From: Actinomadura spongiicola
GTDB taxonomy: Bacteria > Actinomycetota > Actinomycetes > Streptosporangiales > Streptosporangiaceae
DNA: 64,000 nt
Reading direction: 5' to 3'
NCBI RefSeq assembly: GCF_003432485.1
Contig: NZ_QVNQ01000002.1
Span: 1-64,000, forward strand
This document shows positions 51,398 through 60,553 of this stretch, in pieces. The notes under the pieces were generated by a model. The model made no database searches. It saw only the letters and a program-made list of their open reading frames with translations, and was not told the DNA's origin. The translations under genes were made by a program, and so were the position numbers. Position 1 is the stretch's first letter. Every line of letters starts with the position of its first letter.

Positions 51398-53856
51398 TGT
51401 GGCCGGCCCTCCGTGGCGGTCGGGTGCTCGGTGCGCGGGTCGCCTGAGAGCGGTTTGGTCTTGCCGGTGGTGGGTCTGGAAGTCGTCATGCGTGGGGTGA
51501 AGCGGTCGCGTGAGGCGGCGCGGATCTGGTCGGCGCGGTCCTGGATCGGGGCGCTGAGTGGACGAGTGCGGAAGGTGAACGCCTGGGTGGGGTGGCCCGC
51601 CGCAGTGACGAGGCGTCCGGTGGCTTGGTAGGCGCCGAGGTGGGCGAGGTCGTGTGCGGACAGGACGGGGCCGACGTGGCGGGCGAGGTCTGTGGCGTCC
51701 TCGGGCGAGACTGCGAAGTAGATCTTGTTGCGGGCGTCGGCGGAGACGGCGTCGCGTAGGTCCTTGGGCAGTTGGGACAGGTGCTGGTGGGCTAGGACGA
51801 GCGAGAGCCGGTAACCGCGGGCCTCGGCGAGGATGTCGCTCACCGAGCCGGGCAGGTTGAGGAAGTTGTGGCACTCGTCGATGTAGGCGGACGAGTCCGG
51901 GCGCTGGTGTTCGGGCAGCGCGGCGCGGCGGGTGATGCCCTGCCAGGTGTGCGCGAGCAGGAGCGAGCCCATGAGCCGGGCGGCGTCCTCGCCGAGAACG
52001 CCTTTGGGGAGGCGGGCCAGGACGAGGCCGCCGTTGTCGATGTGGCGGGCCAGGTCGACGGTCGAGCCGGTTGCCGAAAGGGCTTGATGGACGAACGGGC
52101 GTAGCAGGACGGCGCGGAGCTTGTTCATCACGGGACCGATTGCGGCGGCTCGTCCGGCCGGTGACAGTTCGTCGTATCCAGCCCAGAAGCCGCGTAGAAG
52201 ATCGTCGGAGAGGCGTCCGACCACGCGAGCACGGAAAGCCGAGTCGGTGAGGAGTTGCGGGACCTGGGCGAGGGTGGCTCGGGAGCCGTGGGCGCGCATG
52301 AGGCTCAGGCAGGCCGAGCGCAACAGGTCGTCCAGGCGCGGCCCCCAGGAGGACCGGAAACAGCGGTGGAAGATCGACACGACCGAGTCGACGGCGAACG
52401 CCGGGTCTGGGCCGGACAGGATTCCGACCGAGGGCGGCGGCGCCGGGTCGGACGGGTCGAACACGACCGTTCGGTCTGCCATGCGGTTCGGGAGCCGGTC
52501 CAGGACGTCGGCGATCAGGTCGCCTTTGGGATCGATGACCAGGGCGCCTCGTCCGTCGTGTGCGTCGGCTAGGACGAGGGAGGCGAGAAGGGTGGATTTG
52601 CCGACGCCGGTCTGGCCGAGGACGTGGACGTGTTGCCGGGCCCCGGTGACCGGTAGTGCGACGGGGCGCGGGTGGCCCGCGTCGGCGTCGCCGAGTGGTC
52701 GTGCGGGCCCGGTGATGGCGTTCGGGCCGGTGGGCACGTTCGGCGACGGCGCGACGGGTTGGGCGCCCGCGCGGACGATGGCGGGCGCGTCCGGGTCCAG
52801 GGGCAGGTGCGCGAGTGCCGCCAGCTCGTCGGCGCCGAGCAGGTAGCCGCGTCCTGGCCGCCGTTCGTGCAGGGTGAGGGCGGGGTCTCGTAGCCGCTGG
52901 CGGCGTAGGTGCTGGTGGCCGGAGGCGTACAGTGCGGCGACCGCGGCGACGGCGTGGGCTCGTCCGCGCAGCCACTTGCGTGAGCGTTCGGTGTCGGGCG
53001 CGGCGACGGCGTATCGGATGTCGACCGCGAAGCGTGGTTGCGTTGCCTTGGCGAGGATCGCGCGGACCTGTTCGGCGCGTTCCGGGTGCGCGCTGGCCTG
53101 GAGGTGGTGGGGCGGGTAGCCGGGTGAGCTGGTGCGGGCCCCGGGTGTGATGAGGTCGAAGAAGAAGGCTCGTGAGGACGCGGGGCTTCCGCCTTTGAGA
53201 GAGGCCGCGACGCGGTGGGCCCGTGCGAGGCGGCGGCCGGTGACGGGGCGGGCGAGGATCTGGACGGCGGCGTACTGGCCTTCGTCCAGCCCGGACACCG
53301 CGCCGAGGAGCGAGCGGATCGGGTCGGTGTGGTGATCGGTTTTCAGTGGGTGCGAGTCGTCCCGGGAGAGTACGAGACGGCCTCCGACCGCCGGACGGTC
53401 CAACGGGATGGGAGACGTTGCGGGGCCGGTTGTGGTGGTGGCTCCTGGCCAGGCGGCCCGGATGGTCTCCTCGACCATCCCGGGCGGCACCGTCCCGGGA
53501 ACCCAGATTTGGACGCGGACCCCGGCGGCGTCGGCGATGTACTCGAAGACCAGGTGCGGTTGGCCGAACAGCCACCGTTTCCAGGCCGGGACGAGTAGGC
53601 CGGTCTGGTGGGTCCACCATGCGGGCGCGCTCGCCGGGTCGACCTGCGGTGGCACCGACACTGTGATCAGGCGGGCGTCGGGTTCGAGTCGCCGGGCTTG
53701 CCAGCGCCACAGCATTGCACGCGCGACCCGGAACGCCAGGACGACGACTCCTGTCCCGAACGCGAGGGCCGGCCCGTAGTGCGCGACGAGTGCCGGGATG
53801 CGCTCGGTCTTGTCGAAGATGTGCGTCCAGTTCGGGACGTCGTTGAGCGTGATCAC
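51394..53856 (-). CDS. VirD4-like type IV coupling ATPase (TraG/DUF87 type)
   Basis: 820 residues. N-terminal membrane segment (LVAHYGPALAFGTGVVVLAF), then Walker A VHVLGQTGVGKSTLLASLVL, ALVIDPKGDLIADVLDRLPN, Walker B-like PDSSAYIDECHNFLNL and a hexameric-ATPase motif LVLAHQHLSQLPKDLRDAVS. It should pump the DNA substrate into the channel. GTGA/ATGA-type overlaps couple it to both neighbours. Confidence 0.9.
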   Translation of the reverse strand: MITLNDVPNWTHIFDKTERIPALVAHYGPALAFGTGVVVLAFRVARAMLWRWQARRLEPDARLITVSVPPQVDPASAPAWWTHQTGLLVPAWKRWLFGQPHLVFEYIADAAGVRVQIWVPGTVPPGMVEETIRAAWPGATTTTGPATSPIPLDRPAVGGRLVLSRDDSHPLKTDHHTDPIRSLLGAVSGLDEGQYAAVQILARPVTGRRLARAHRVAASLKGGSPASSRAFFFDLITPGARTSSPGYPPHHLQASAHPERAEQVRAILAKATQPRFAVDIRYAVAAPDTERSRKWLRGRAHAVAAVAALYASGHQHLRRQRLRDPALTLHERRPGRGYLLGADELAALAHLPLDPDAPAIVRAGAQPVAPSPNVPTGPNAITGPARPLGDADAGHPRPVALPVTGARQHVHVLGQTGVGKSTLLASLVLADAHDGRGALVIDPKGDLIADVLDRLPNRMADRTVVFDPSDPAPPPSVGILSGPDPAFAVDSVVSIFHRCFRSSWGPRLDDLLRSACLSLMRAHGSRATLAQVPQLLTDSAFRARVVGRLSDDLLRGFWAGYDELSPAGRAAAIGPVMNKLRAVLLRPFVHQALSATGSTVDLARHIDNGGLVLARLPKGVLGEDAARLMGSLLLAHTWQGITRRAALPEHQRPDSSAYIDECHNFLNLPGSVSDILAEARGYRLSLVLAHQHLSQLPKDLRDAVSADARNKIYFAVSPEDATDLARHVGPVLSAHDLAHLGAYQATGRLVTAAGHPTQAFTFRTRPLSAPIQDRADQIRAASRDRFTPRMTTSRPTTGKTKPLSGDPRTEHPTATEGRPQ

Positions 53857-55679
53857 AGCGGGTCGCCCTCTCCGTCGTAGTGGTCGAGTAGCTCGGCGGG
53901 ATCTGTGGTGATGACCTGGTGTTCGGCGGGTGAGGAGATGGCGGCGAAGGCGGCCCGATCACCGGCGTTTCCGCCGCAGAGGAGGCCCTCGCCCCTTTCG
54001 GCGGACAACAGGAACGACCGCTCGCCTTCGGAGAGGCCGAACGCGTCGCCTACGGCGGTGATGGCCTGGGGTGCCTGGCGGAGCAGGATCTGGGTCGCGG
54101 AGTTGGCGACGACGGCGCGGCCAAGGTCGGAGGCGAGCAGGTCGGCGGCGTCCTGGGTGACGACAGTCAGCCCGGCCCAGTGTTTGCGGGCGGACTTGGC
54201 GAGCCGGTAGAGGAAGCGGGCGCCTTCGGCCTCCTTCATCAGCATCCACGCCTCGTCGACGATGACCAGGCGTGGGCGGCGGTCGGCGGGGTTGGCGACC
54301 TTGCGCCAGATCGCGTCCAGTGCCAACAGGACGCCGACCGACTTGATCTCTTCGGGTAGGTCCCGGAGTGAGAACACCACTAGGTGCCCGTCCGGGCGTG
54401 TCGTCGTGGCCTGTGAGAAGAGTTCCTTGTAGGAGCCGGAGACGTACGGGATGAGGCGGTCGGCGATCGCCGCGCCTTCGGGGTGTGAAGCGGCCGAAAG
54501 GTGTTCCACGAGGTCGGCCAGGAGAGGCGCCGGGCGTGACCATGTCGCCGGGGCGGAGTTGATGCCTCGGGCGGCGTAGGCGGCGAGTACGGCACGGTCG
54601 AGGACGGCCCGTGCGGACGGTTTCAGCGGTTCGCCGAGCATGGCCGCGACGAGTGTCTGGGTGAACAGCGCCCGTCGAATCAGGGTGTCGTCACCTTGGT
54701 CGGTGGGCAGGTCGAACGGATTGAACGCGACCCCTTGAGCGCCGAGACCGAGGTGGGCGCCGCCGGTGGTGTCGGCCAGGGCGCGGTATTCGTCTTCGGG
54801 GTCGATCACCGATATCTCGACCCCGTGGTAGAGCAGCCGCAGCACTTCGAGCTTGGTGAAGTAGCTCTTGCCCGCGCCGGACCGGGCCAGGACGACGGAG
54901 TTGTGGTTGTCCTGGGCGAACCTGTCCCAGACCACGACCCCGGAACTGGCGACGTTGACGCCGTAGAGGACGCCGGTCGGTCCTGCGGGGGCGTTGAGGT
55001 CGGGTGAGGCGAACGGGAACGAGGCGGCCAACGCCTGGGTGTCGAAGGTGCGGCGTTGCCGGATCGCGTCGGCGCCGAGAGGGAGACTGGTCGTCCAGCC
55101 TTGAAGGGCGCGGAAGGTGGTGGGCTGGGCGTCCAGCAGCAGCGACGCGGCCAAGGCTCGCACCTGTTGGACCTCGGCCTCCAGTTCCGCGGCGTCCAGC
55201 GCATGGACGGTGAGATACAGCCCGACACAGAACAGGCGACCGTGACCGCGCGCCAGCGAGGAGGCCAACTCGGCGGCGTCATCGGCGGCGGCCTCGGCGT
55301 TGAAATCGGCCAAGCGTCCCGCCTCGGCATTCGCGCGGGCGCCCGACTCCAGCCGCGCCAACTGCCGCCGGAGACGCTGCGCAGCGACCATGGGCGGGAT
55401 CGGCTCGACGTGCAACGAGACATCCAGGCGTCCGGGATAGGTGAGAAGCGGCTCCAGCCAGCCCGCGCCGACCTCACGCGGGAACCCGGCGACCGCGAAC
55501 GACGCACAGCACCCGTCCGGCAGATCCAACGACGAGGCGTTGATTCGCAGCGCGGACGGCCCGAGCAGGTCACCCAATCCAGTGGAACCCTCTTCGCCGG
55601 TGACTCGGCGGGGTCGCACAGCGGTACAGGTGATCCGAGACCACACCGTGCGGACCAGCGAAGGATGAGCGGCGGTCAT
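53853..55679 (-). CDS. VirB4-like conjugation ATPase
   Basis: 608 residues. N-terminal domain with FAVAGFPREVGAGWLEPLLT, then Walker A NSVVLARSGAGKSYFTKLEV, ISVIDPEDEYRALADTTGGA, Walker B RPRLVIVDEAWMLMKEAEGA and WAGLTVVTQDAADLLASDLG. These are the VirB4/TraC motifs. It energises pilus or channel assembly. Its ATG (55679) shares one base with the stop of the 34-residue microprotein gene (TGATG). Confidence 0.92.
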   Translation of the reverse strand: MTAAHPSLVRTVWSRITCTAVRPRRVTGEEGSTGLGDLLGPSALRINASSLDLPDGCCASFAVAGFPREVGAGWLEPLLTYPGRLDVSLHVEPIPPMVAAQRLRRQLARLESGARANAEAGRLADFNAEAAADDAAELASSLARGHGRLFCVGLYLTVHALDAAELEAEVQQVRALAASLLLDAQPTTFRALQGWTTSLPLGADAIRQRRTFDTQALAASFPFASPDLNAPAGPTGVLYGVNVASSGVVVWDRFAQDNHNSVVLARSGAGKSYFTKLEVLRLLYHGVEISVIDPEDEYRALADTTGGAHLGLGAQGVAFNPFDLPTDQGDDTLIRRALFTQTLVAAMLGEPLKPSARAVLDRAVLAAYAARGINSAPATWSRPAPLLADLVEHLSAASHPEGAAIADRLIPYVSGSYKELFSQATTTRPDGHLVVFSLRDLPEEIKSVGVLLALDAIWRKVANPADRRPRLVIVDEAWMLMKEAEGARFLYRLAKSARKHWAGLTVVTQDAADLLASDLGRAVVANSATQILLRQAPQAITAVGDAFGLSEGERSFLLSAERGEGLLCGGNAGDRAAFAAISSPAEHQVITTDPAELLDHYDGEGDPL

Positions 55680-55783
55680 CAGATCTCCCCGCGGGCGTCG
55701 TCCGCGATGAGGACCTTTGTGAGGGCGCCGCGGTCGAGGCTGATCAGGTTGGCCTGCGGCAGTTGGCGGCGGGGCCGGGTCAT
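55679..55783 (-). CDS. 34-residue microprotein between the PrgI-like and virB4-like genes
   Basis: ATG at 55783 overlaps the PrgI-like stop (ATGA) and the TGA at 55679-55681 overlaps the virB4-like ATG (TGATG). The product is about 34 residues: MTRPRRQLPQANLISLDRGA followed by LTKVLIADDARGEI. It has no membrane segment. The tight double coupling is hard to explain by chance and would make its translation required for virB4 translation. It could be a real transfer component or only a translational-coupling device. Confidence 0.6.
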   Translation of the reverse strand: MTRPRRQLPQANLISLDRGALTKVLIADDARGEI

Positions 55784-56757
55784 GTCTGGGGTCCTTCGGT
55801 CGTGTGGTCGCCGGTCACGGGCTGGTCGAGATCAGCGGCTGGGAAAGGGCGCGTCTGGCTGGGCGAGAACGCTTCGGACAGGACGCGAACGCACTCGTCG
55901 GCGTCGAGGGCTTGGGCGGTGACCCCGAAACCGGTCAGTGCGCGGACGGTGTCGACGGCGCGGCGCGCGACGATCACGGCGCTGGCCTGCCGTGCTCTGC
56001 CCCGTCCTCGACGGCCCGTGCCAGGCGTTGCGGGCTGGTCGCGCAGGACGATCAGCACCTCACGCACCAGCAAATTTCGGGACGTGCCCAGTTCGGCGAG
56101 GTAGGCGGCGTGTCCCTCGGCGGCCTGTCGTAAGGCGGGGTGCGGCAGCCCGGACGCGGCTTCCACGACCCGGTCGGTGAGTTCGGACAGATCCACCGGA
56201 CGCGCCTGCACAACAATCTGCACCGGGGATTCCAGGGAGTTGAGCCACCGGCCGAAGAATCCGACGAGCGCGGTCTGCTCGGCGGCGGTACGGAGCCCGA
56301 GCGAGATGGTTCCCGCCCGGACGAGCGCGGCGGTTCCACCTCCGTCCAGTTCCATGACGCCGTCCTGTCGGATGGCGCGAACCGGGAATCGCAGCGGTCC
56401 GGGGAGCCTGCCGCGTACCTGGCACCACGCCGGAGGTTCCGACACTCCTTCGGGCGCGCAGACCAGCGTCCGGCGGCGGCGCAGATGCTCCAAGGCGGCG
56501 AGCGCGAACCGGTCCAGGCTCATGCCGTCGCGGCGGCCGAGCGCCAACGAGCAACCGGCGGCCACCAGCGGAAAGCACAGTCCGACGACGATCGGCACGG
56601 GTAGGACCGGCGCCGCCGCCATGAAGACCGACACCGTCACCACGGCGGTCGTGCCGAGGATGGCGACCTGGCGGCCGGTGAGCCCGTACATGATCTTGTC
56701 GGGTTGCTCGATGTCGGCGGGGATGCGCGCCGACAAGGGCTCGTGGGCGTCGTTCAT
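55780..56757 (-). CDS. PrgI-like/VirB3-type conjugation protein
   Basis: 325 residues. ARIPADIEQPDKIMYGLTGR then QVAILGTTAVVTVSVFMAAA gives the PrgI-family start: a short amphipathic stretch and two hydrophobic segments (VLPVPIVVGLCFPLVAAGC). A large cytoplasmic part follows (FFGRWLNSLESPVQIVVQAR). Located upstream of virB4, as in other actinobacterial and firmicute conjugative elements. ATG overlaps the VirB6-like stop. Confidence 0.85.
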   Translation of the reverse strand: MNDAHEPLSARIPADIEQPDKIMYGLTGRQVAILGTTAVVTVSVFMAAAPVLPVPIVVGLCFPLVAAGCSLALGRRDGMSLDRFALAALEHLRRRRTLVCAPEGVSEPPAWCQVRGRLPGPLRFPVRAIRQDGVMELDGGGTAALVRAGTISLGLRTAAEQTALVGFFGRWLNSLESPVQIVVQARPVDLSELTDRVVEAASGLPHPALRQAAEGHAAYLAELGTSRNLLVREVLIVLRDQPATPGTGRRGRGRARQASAVIVARRAVDTVRALTGFGVTAQALDADECVRVLSEAFSPSQTRPFPAADLDQPVTGDHTTEGPQT

Positions 56758-58472
56758 CGATGTCTCCTGGCGTGACGGCGCTGTTGCGGTGGATCCAGAC
56801 GCACGAACGTGCGCGGTGCCGGACGGTGCGGGCTGTCGGCGCGCCGGTAGGGGCGGGCCGGTTGGCGCGGCGGGACAGGCGGCCGTGGGCGTCCGTCGCC
56901 GGTGGGGCGGCCGGGCCCGGATAGGCCGGACGGGCGGGGCCGTGGAATGGCCTGTGACGCGGCGTCGTGGCCGGGCCTATGGGGCGCGCCGGTGCCCGTG
57001 CGTCCTGCCGTGTGCTGACCGTTGCGGGGCGACGGAATGGCCGCGTGACGTGCCCGGTTCCGGTCGGGGTTGTGCCGTTCACCGGAACGACCACCTTGGG
57101 CACCGGCCCGATCGGGTTGGGGACCGGGCCCGCCGTTCGGCCCGCCGTTCGGGCTGCCCTGCGGCCCGCCGCGCCCGTGACCTCGCCCACCCGGCCCCGG
57201 GCCGGGGCGAGGGCGCCCGGCTCCCGCGTTCCTGGTCGAGGGCCGCGGCCCCGACCCGCCGTGAGTGGCTCGGCGGGTCGCGCGAGTGACGGCACCGACC
57301 GCCTTATAGAGGACGAGCGTCTTGACGAGTTGGCGGAGCGTGCGCGATTGCGTGGACTGCCACACGGTGCGCGCGACCCAACGCGGAATGCGAACCAAGA
57401 TGAACAGCAGCGCGATGATCAACAGGAGGTCGACCAGCTCGGCCTGATTGGTCGGAAGCCCGACGAAGAACTGTTCGCTGTCGCTTTCCTGGGATAGCAG
57501 CAGTTGCAGCGCGGTGATGAACACGAACGACTGACAAACCTGGATCGCCAACGTCCCGGAGATACCTCGCCACCACAGCTGAGCCAACCCATCGGTGAGA
57601 GGCAGGACGTGGAACATCAACGCGATCGGAGCCACCGCGATCAAGACCATGGTGATCGCCAGTCGCGTCACGTACTGGAACAGCAGAATCGCCGCGAGGA
57701 CCACCACGATCAGCGAGACGATGGTGTAGAACGCGCCGCCGGTGTTGATGGAGGCTTCGATGCCTCCGGCGAGCGCCGCTCCGGCCTGGTCGGGGTTGAT
57801 CCTGTCGGTGCCGTTCATCAAGATCGCTGAGGCGAGACCGTTAGCGAGCCGGATGCCGTAGCCGATCCAGATGAGGCTGGTGTTCATCGCGACGAACGCC
57901 AGCACCAGACGCGGGACGACCTGGCTGGGCGAGGTCTCGCCCGCGAAGGTCTGACCGGTCATCAACAGCACACCGGCGAAGGTCACCAGGAGTACGAAGC
58001 AGGTGTCGGCGATCGCCAGCGATGTGGTCCAGATCTGTTCGGTCCGTTTCATCGGGTCCGAGCCGATCTCCGGTGTGGCGAACTGCGTTACGGCCAGCGT
58101 GCCCATCACCGGCTCCAAAGCGGCGCTGGCCAGCGTCTGGAACCAACCCGTGATCGCCTGCTTGGCCTTACACCCAAGATCGGCCCAGCCGCAGTCGTCC
58201 TCGCCTTCCGCAGTCGGGGATCCCTCATCCATGTCACCACCGGGCGTCATCGATGGCACCTCGGACGGGGTGGTGGATGGTGCCTCGGTCGCAGGACCCG
58301 AGGGCGCTCCCGGTGTTGTCGAGGGCGCGGTCACGCTCGGCGCTGGGGCGGGCGAAGGCGGTGGCGCGGCGGCGTCCGCGTGATGGGCCAGGCCCAGCAC
58401 GCAGCCACCCGCCATCAACACGACCCCGACGACAACGGCCACGCGCGAACCCTTGGGCGGGAAGGCGCGCAC
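56754..58472 (-). CDS. VirB6/TrbL-like polytopic membrane protein
   Basis: 572 residues. Signal-like N-terminus (VAVVVGVVLMAGGCVLGLAH), a Pro/Ser/Thr-rich extracytoplasmic stretch, and about six helices (IADTCFVLLVTFAGVLLMTG; AFYTIVSLIVVVLAAILLFQ; LAITMVLIAVAPIALMFHVL). The long hydrophilic C-terminus is rich in Pro, Arg and Gly (RPRPGPGPGGRGHGRGG). It forms the inner-membrane core of the transfer channel. Confidence 0.85.
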   Translation of the reverse strand: MRAFPPKGSRVAVVVGVVLMAGGCVLGLAHHADAAAPPPSPAPAPSVTAPSTTPGAPSGPATEAPSTTPSEVPSMTPGGDMDEGSPTAEGEDDCGWADLGCKAKQAITGWFQTLASAALEPVMGTLAVTQFATPEIGSDPMKRTEQIWTTSLAIADTCFVLLVTFAGVLLMTGQTFAGETSPSQVVPRLVLAFVAMNTSLIWIGYGIRLANGLASAILMNGTDRINPDQAGAALAGGIEASINTGGAFYTIVSLIVVVLAAILLFQYVTRLAITMVLIAVAPIALMFHVLPLTDGLAQLWWRGISGTLAIQVCQSFVFITALQLLLSQESDSEQFFVGLPTNQAELVDLLLIIALLFILVRIPRWVARTVWQSTQSRTLRQLVKTLVLYKAVGAVTRATRRATHGGSGPRPSTRNAGAGRPRPGPGPGGRGHGRGGPQGSPNGGPNGGPGPQPDRAGAQGGRSGERHNPDRNRARHAAIPSPRNGQHTAGRTGTGAPHRPGHDAASQAIPRPRPSGLSGPGRPTGDGRPRPPVPPRQPARPYRRADSPHRPAPRTFVRLDPPQQRRHARRHR

Positions 58473-58474
58473 GG

Positions 58475-58897
58475 TCAGATTCCGACGACGTATTGCAGGA
58501 TCTGCACCAGCACGGGAGCCAGGGCCGCGATGCCGTACCCGATCGCCGCGTTGCGCAGGGTGCGCTTACCCGCCTCGGCCTCGCCAGGGTCACCCCCGGC
58601 CAGCAGGTAACGGACACCGCCGATCGTGGCGAACAGCGTCGCCAGCGCGACCAGCAGACCGACGATGACGTTGCGGAGATTCCCGATGACCTGCTCAAGC
58701 CGGGCGTTGTCGGCAAGCACGACGGGACCGCTTCCGGCCTGGGCCGCCGAGTTCAGCGTGACCGCCAGCACCGCGGTGGACAGCAGCAAACCGATACAGC
58801 CGACCAGGACGGCGGCGGCAACGCGGGTCTTGCTCACGCGGACGCGACAGGACCGAGAGCGGGACGGGAGAAGCCAGGACGGTGGACGGATGCTCAA
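58475..58897 (-). CDS. VirB2-like pilin
   Basis: 140 residues from TTG 58897, which follows GGAGGG by 5 nt; the longer frame to 59086 has no such site. Signal-like segment VAAAVLVGCIGLLLSTAVLA, then a mature part with two hydrophobic helices (NVIVGLLVALATLFATIGGV and NAAIGYGIAALAPVLVQILQ) separated by LAGGDPGEAEAGKRTLR, the 'GG-P-E-A-K' loop of VirB2/TrbC-type pilins in Gram-positive systems. It is the first gene of the transfer operon. Confidence 0.8.
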   Translation of the reverse strand: MSIRPPSWLLPSRSRSCRVRVSKTRVAAAVLVGCIGLLLSTAVLAVTLNSAAQAGSGPVVLADNARLEQVIGNLRNVIVGLLVALATLFATIGGVRYLLAGGDPGEAEAGKRTLRNAAIGYGIAALAPVLVQILQYVVGI

Positions 58898-59141
58898 CTG
58901 AGAGCCCTCCAAGTACGAACATGACGCGGCGGATGGGTACGGCGAACGCGAAGCACGGATAAGGGTGTGGACGGCGGATCTCGTCCGGTGAGAGGTGCCC
59001 CAGGGGAGGGCGGGACCAGGGCCTTGCGGGTGTCCTCCTTCAAGGGCACTCGGCGGATGGTCGGACGGTGGGGACCGGGTGAACATCCGGCCCCGGCGCC
59101 CGCCTCGCCCCTGGGGCTCCTCTCGTAAAGGAAGAGACCGT

Positions 59142-60035
59142 TCAGACCCCGGTTGTGGACATCAGGTACTCGTAGTCGTCCCGTAGACCGTCGTCGCGGC
59201 GCATCGCTGCGACCAGCCGCATCTCGGCCCGGCGACGGCGCTTCATCAACGCCTCGTAGGACGTCCCCGAGCGCTCGGCCAGGACGGCCGGGGGCACGCG
59301 CTCCAACCGGGTCACCGCGATGAGCTCGGCCTCCTCCGCAGTGATCACGCCTTGGCGGGCCGCCGCGTCCAGCAACATTTCGGGGTGCCCACTGGTCGAG
59401 GTCGCCGCGGGTTCCAGCGCGGCCATGATGGACGGGTCGACGCGCACGGTCCGCACATGGGCCTGGTCGGCGCGCACCACGGCCTTGACCGACCGTGACA
59501 CCAGCCGCTGGGCGATCCTCGGCCGGTCCAGATCGATGCGCGGCAACGCGTGGAAGAACGCCGCCAGCAGATCACCCGCGACCCTCCCGGTCCCGGCCTG
59601 GGCGCCGGTGTCCAGATGGGCGAGCTGGTCACGTACAGCCGCCTTCAGTCCCGGCAAGACGACGCCGACGCACCCGACGACCCAGGCCGGGCCGTGGCGG
59701 CGGGCGCGCGTGACCAGGTCCCTCCACACCAGGTCGCGGGTCCCGGGCATGGTCGCCGGGTGCAGCAGGATCGCCCGCAGCTCATCGAGCCCGATCAGAC
59801 GCGCGGGCAACCCGTGCCCGAGCGCCGCGCCGTCCACCGTCAACGGCGCCGGTCCCCGCGTCAACGCCTCGAATCTCCTCTCCGCCACGTCCAGGACGTG
59901 CGGGATCTCGGCACCGGCGCGGCCGGGACGCTCCTCGACGGTGCGGAAGGAGTGGCCACGAGAACGCGGTCCCTGGCTGGTGCCCGGGCGGCCGGCCAGA
60001 CGGACAGCGCCGCCCGAGCGAGTGGTGGTGTGCAT
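59142..60035 (-). CDS. Hypothetical protein with sigma-70 region-4-like C-terminus
   Basis: 297 residues from ATG 60035. A helical domain (RFEALTRGPAPLTVDGAALG; DLVWRDLVTRARRHGPAWVV) is followed by LIAVTRLERVPPAVLAERSG and TSYEALMKRRRRAEMRLVAA. The latter is a helix-turn-helix like the -35-binding part of sigma factors, but without region 2. Found next to transfer genes on actinobacterial elements; probably a regulator. Confidence 0.65.
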   Translation of the reverse strand: MHTTTRSGGAVRLAGRPGTSQGPRSRGHSFRTVEERPGRAGAEIPHVLDVAERRFEALTRGPAPLTVDGAALGHGLPARLIGLDELRAILLHPATMPGTRDLVWRDLVTRARRHGPAWVVGCVGVVLPGLKAAVRDQLAHLDTGAQAGTGRVAGDLLAAFFHALPRIDLDRPRIAQRLVSRSVKAVVRADQAHVRTVRVDPSIMAALEPAATSTSGHPEMLLDAAARQGVITAEEAELIAVTRLERVPPAVLAERSGTSYEALMKRRRRAEMRLVAAMRRDDGLRDDYEYLMSTTGV

Positions 60036-60553
60036 GTGGACCCCCTGAGTGGTCGGCTTGCGGATCGGACGCCGACATCTCCTCAGAGGCCATGTGCAGA
60101 TCATGAGCACCAACCGGGTCGACGCCGTGCACAGCCCCACACCCGGACCGGCCTCGGACCTGCTCACGATCTGCACAAAATCGCGGTGACCAGCCAGAAC
60201 ACGAGGTGTTCACCATGAGCACACCGGAGGCCCCCTCCGTGAGTCAAGGCGCGGCAACTGTCTAAAACTGCGCTGACCTGCATAAACACCGGGCCATAGC
60301 GTGAGCTGCAAAGGAAATTCAAAACCCTGAATCGCCCCCTTGCGGTACCCCCAGCCGGCCGAGGCGACTGCCCCCCAGAACGCTGTGACAGGGACCTTTG
60401 GTTGCTCGCTGTCGCCCCCACACCGCACCATCCTTCACCTGGTGCGACGTGGCCCAGCAGGCGGTCGGAGACGTTCGTTGTCCAAGTCCCAGGCGTGGTG
60501 GGTCTGTTCCTTAGTGAGACAGGGGACCGGGCGACCATCACGGGTCACCCATC
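60036..60553. other. Divergent intergenic region of the mobile element
   Basis: About 520 bp between the sigma-like gene and the methyltransferase-like gene. It must contain divergent promoters. I looked for an origin of transfer (hairpin with nick-like motif) and found nothing convincing. Confidence 0.35.

Noticed and set aside
60036..60553. Possible origin of transfer
   Set aside because: No hairpin plus nick-like motif that I could defend; kept only as an intergenic entry.
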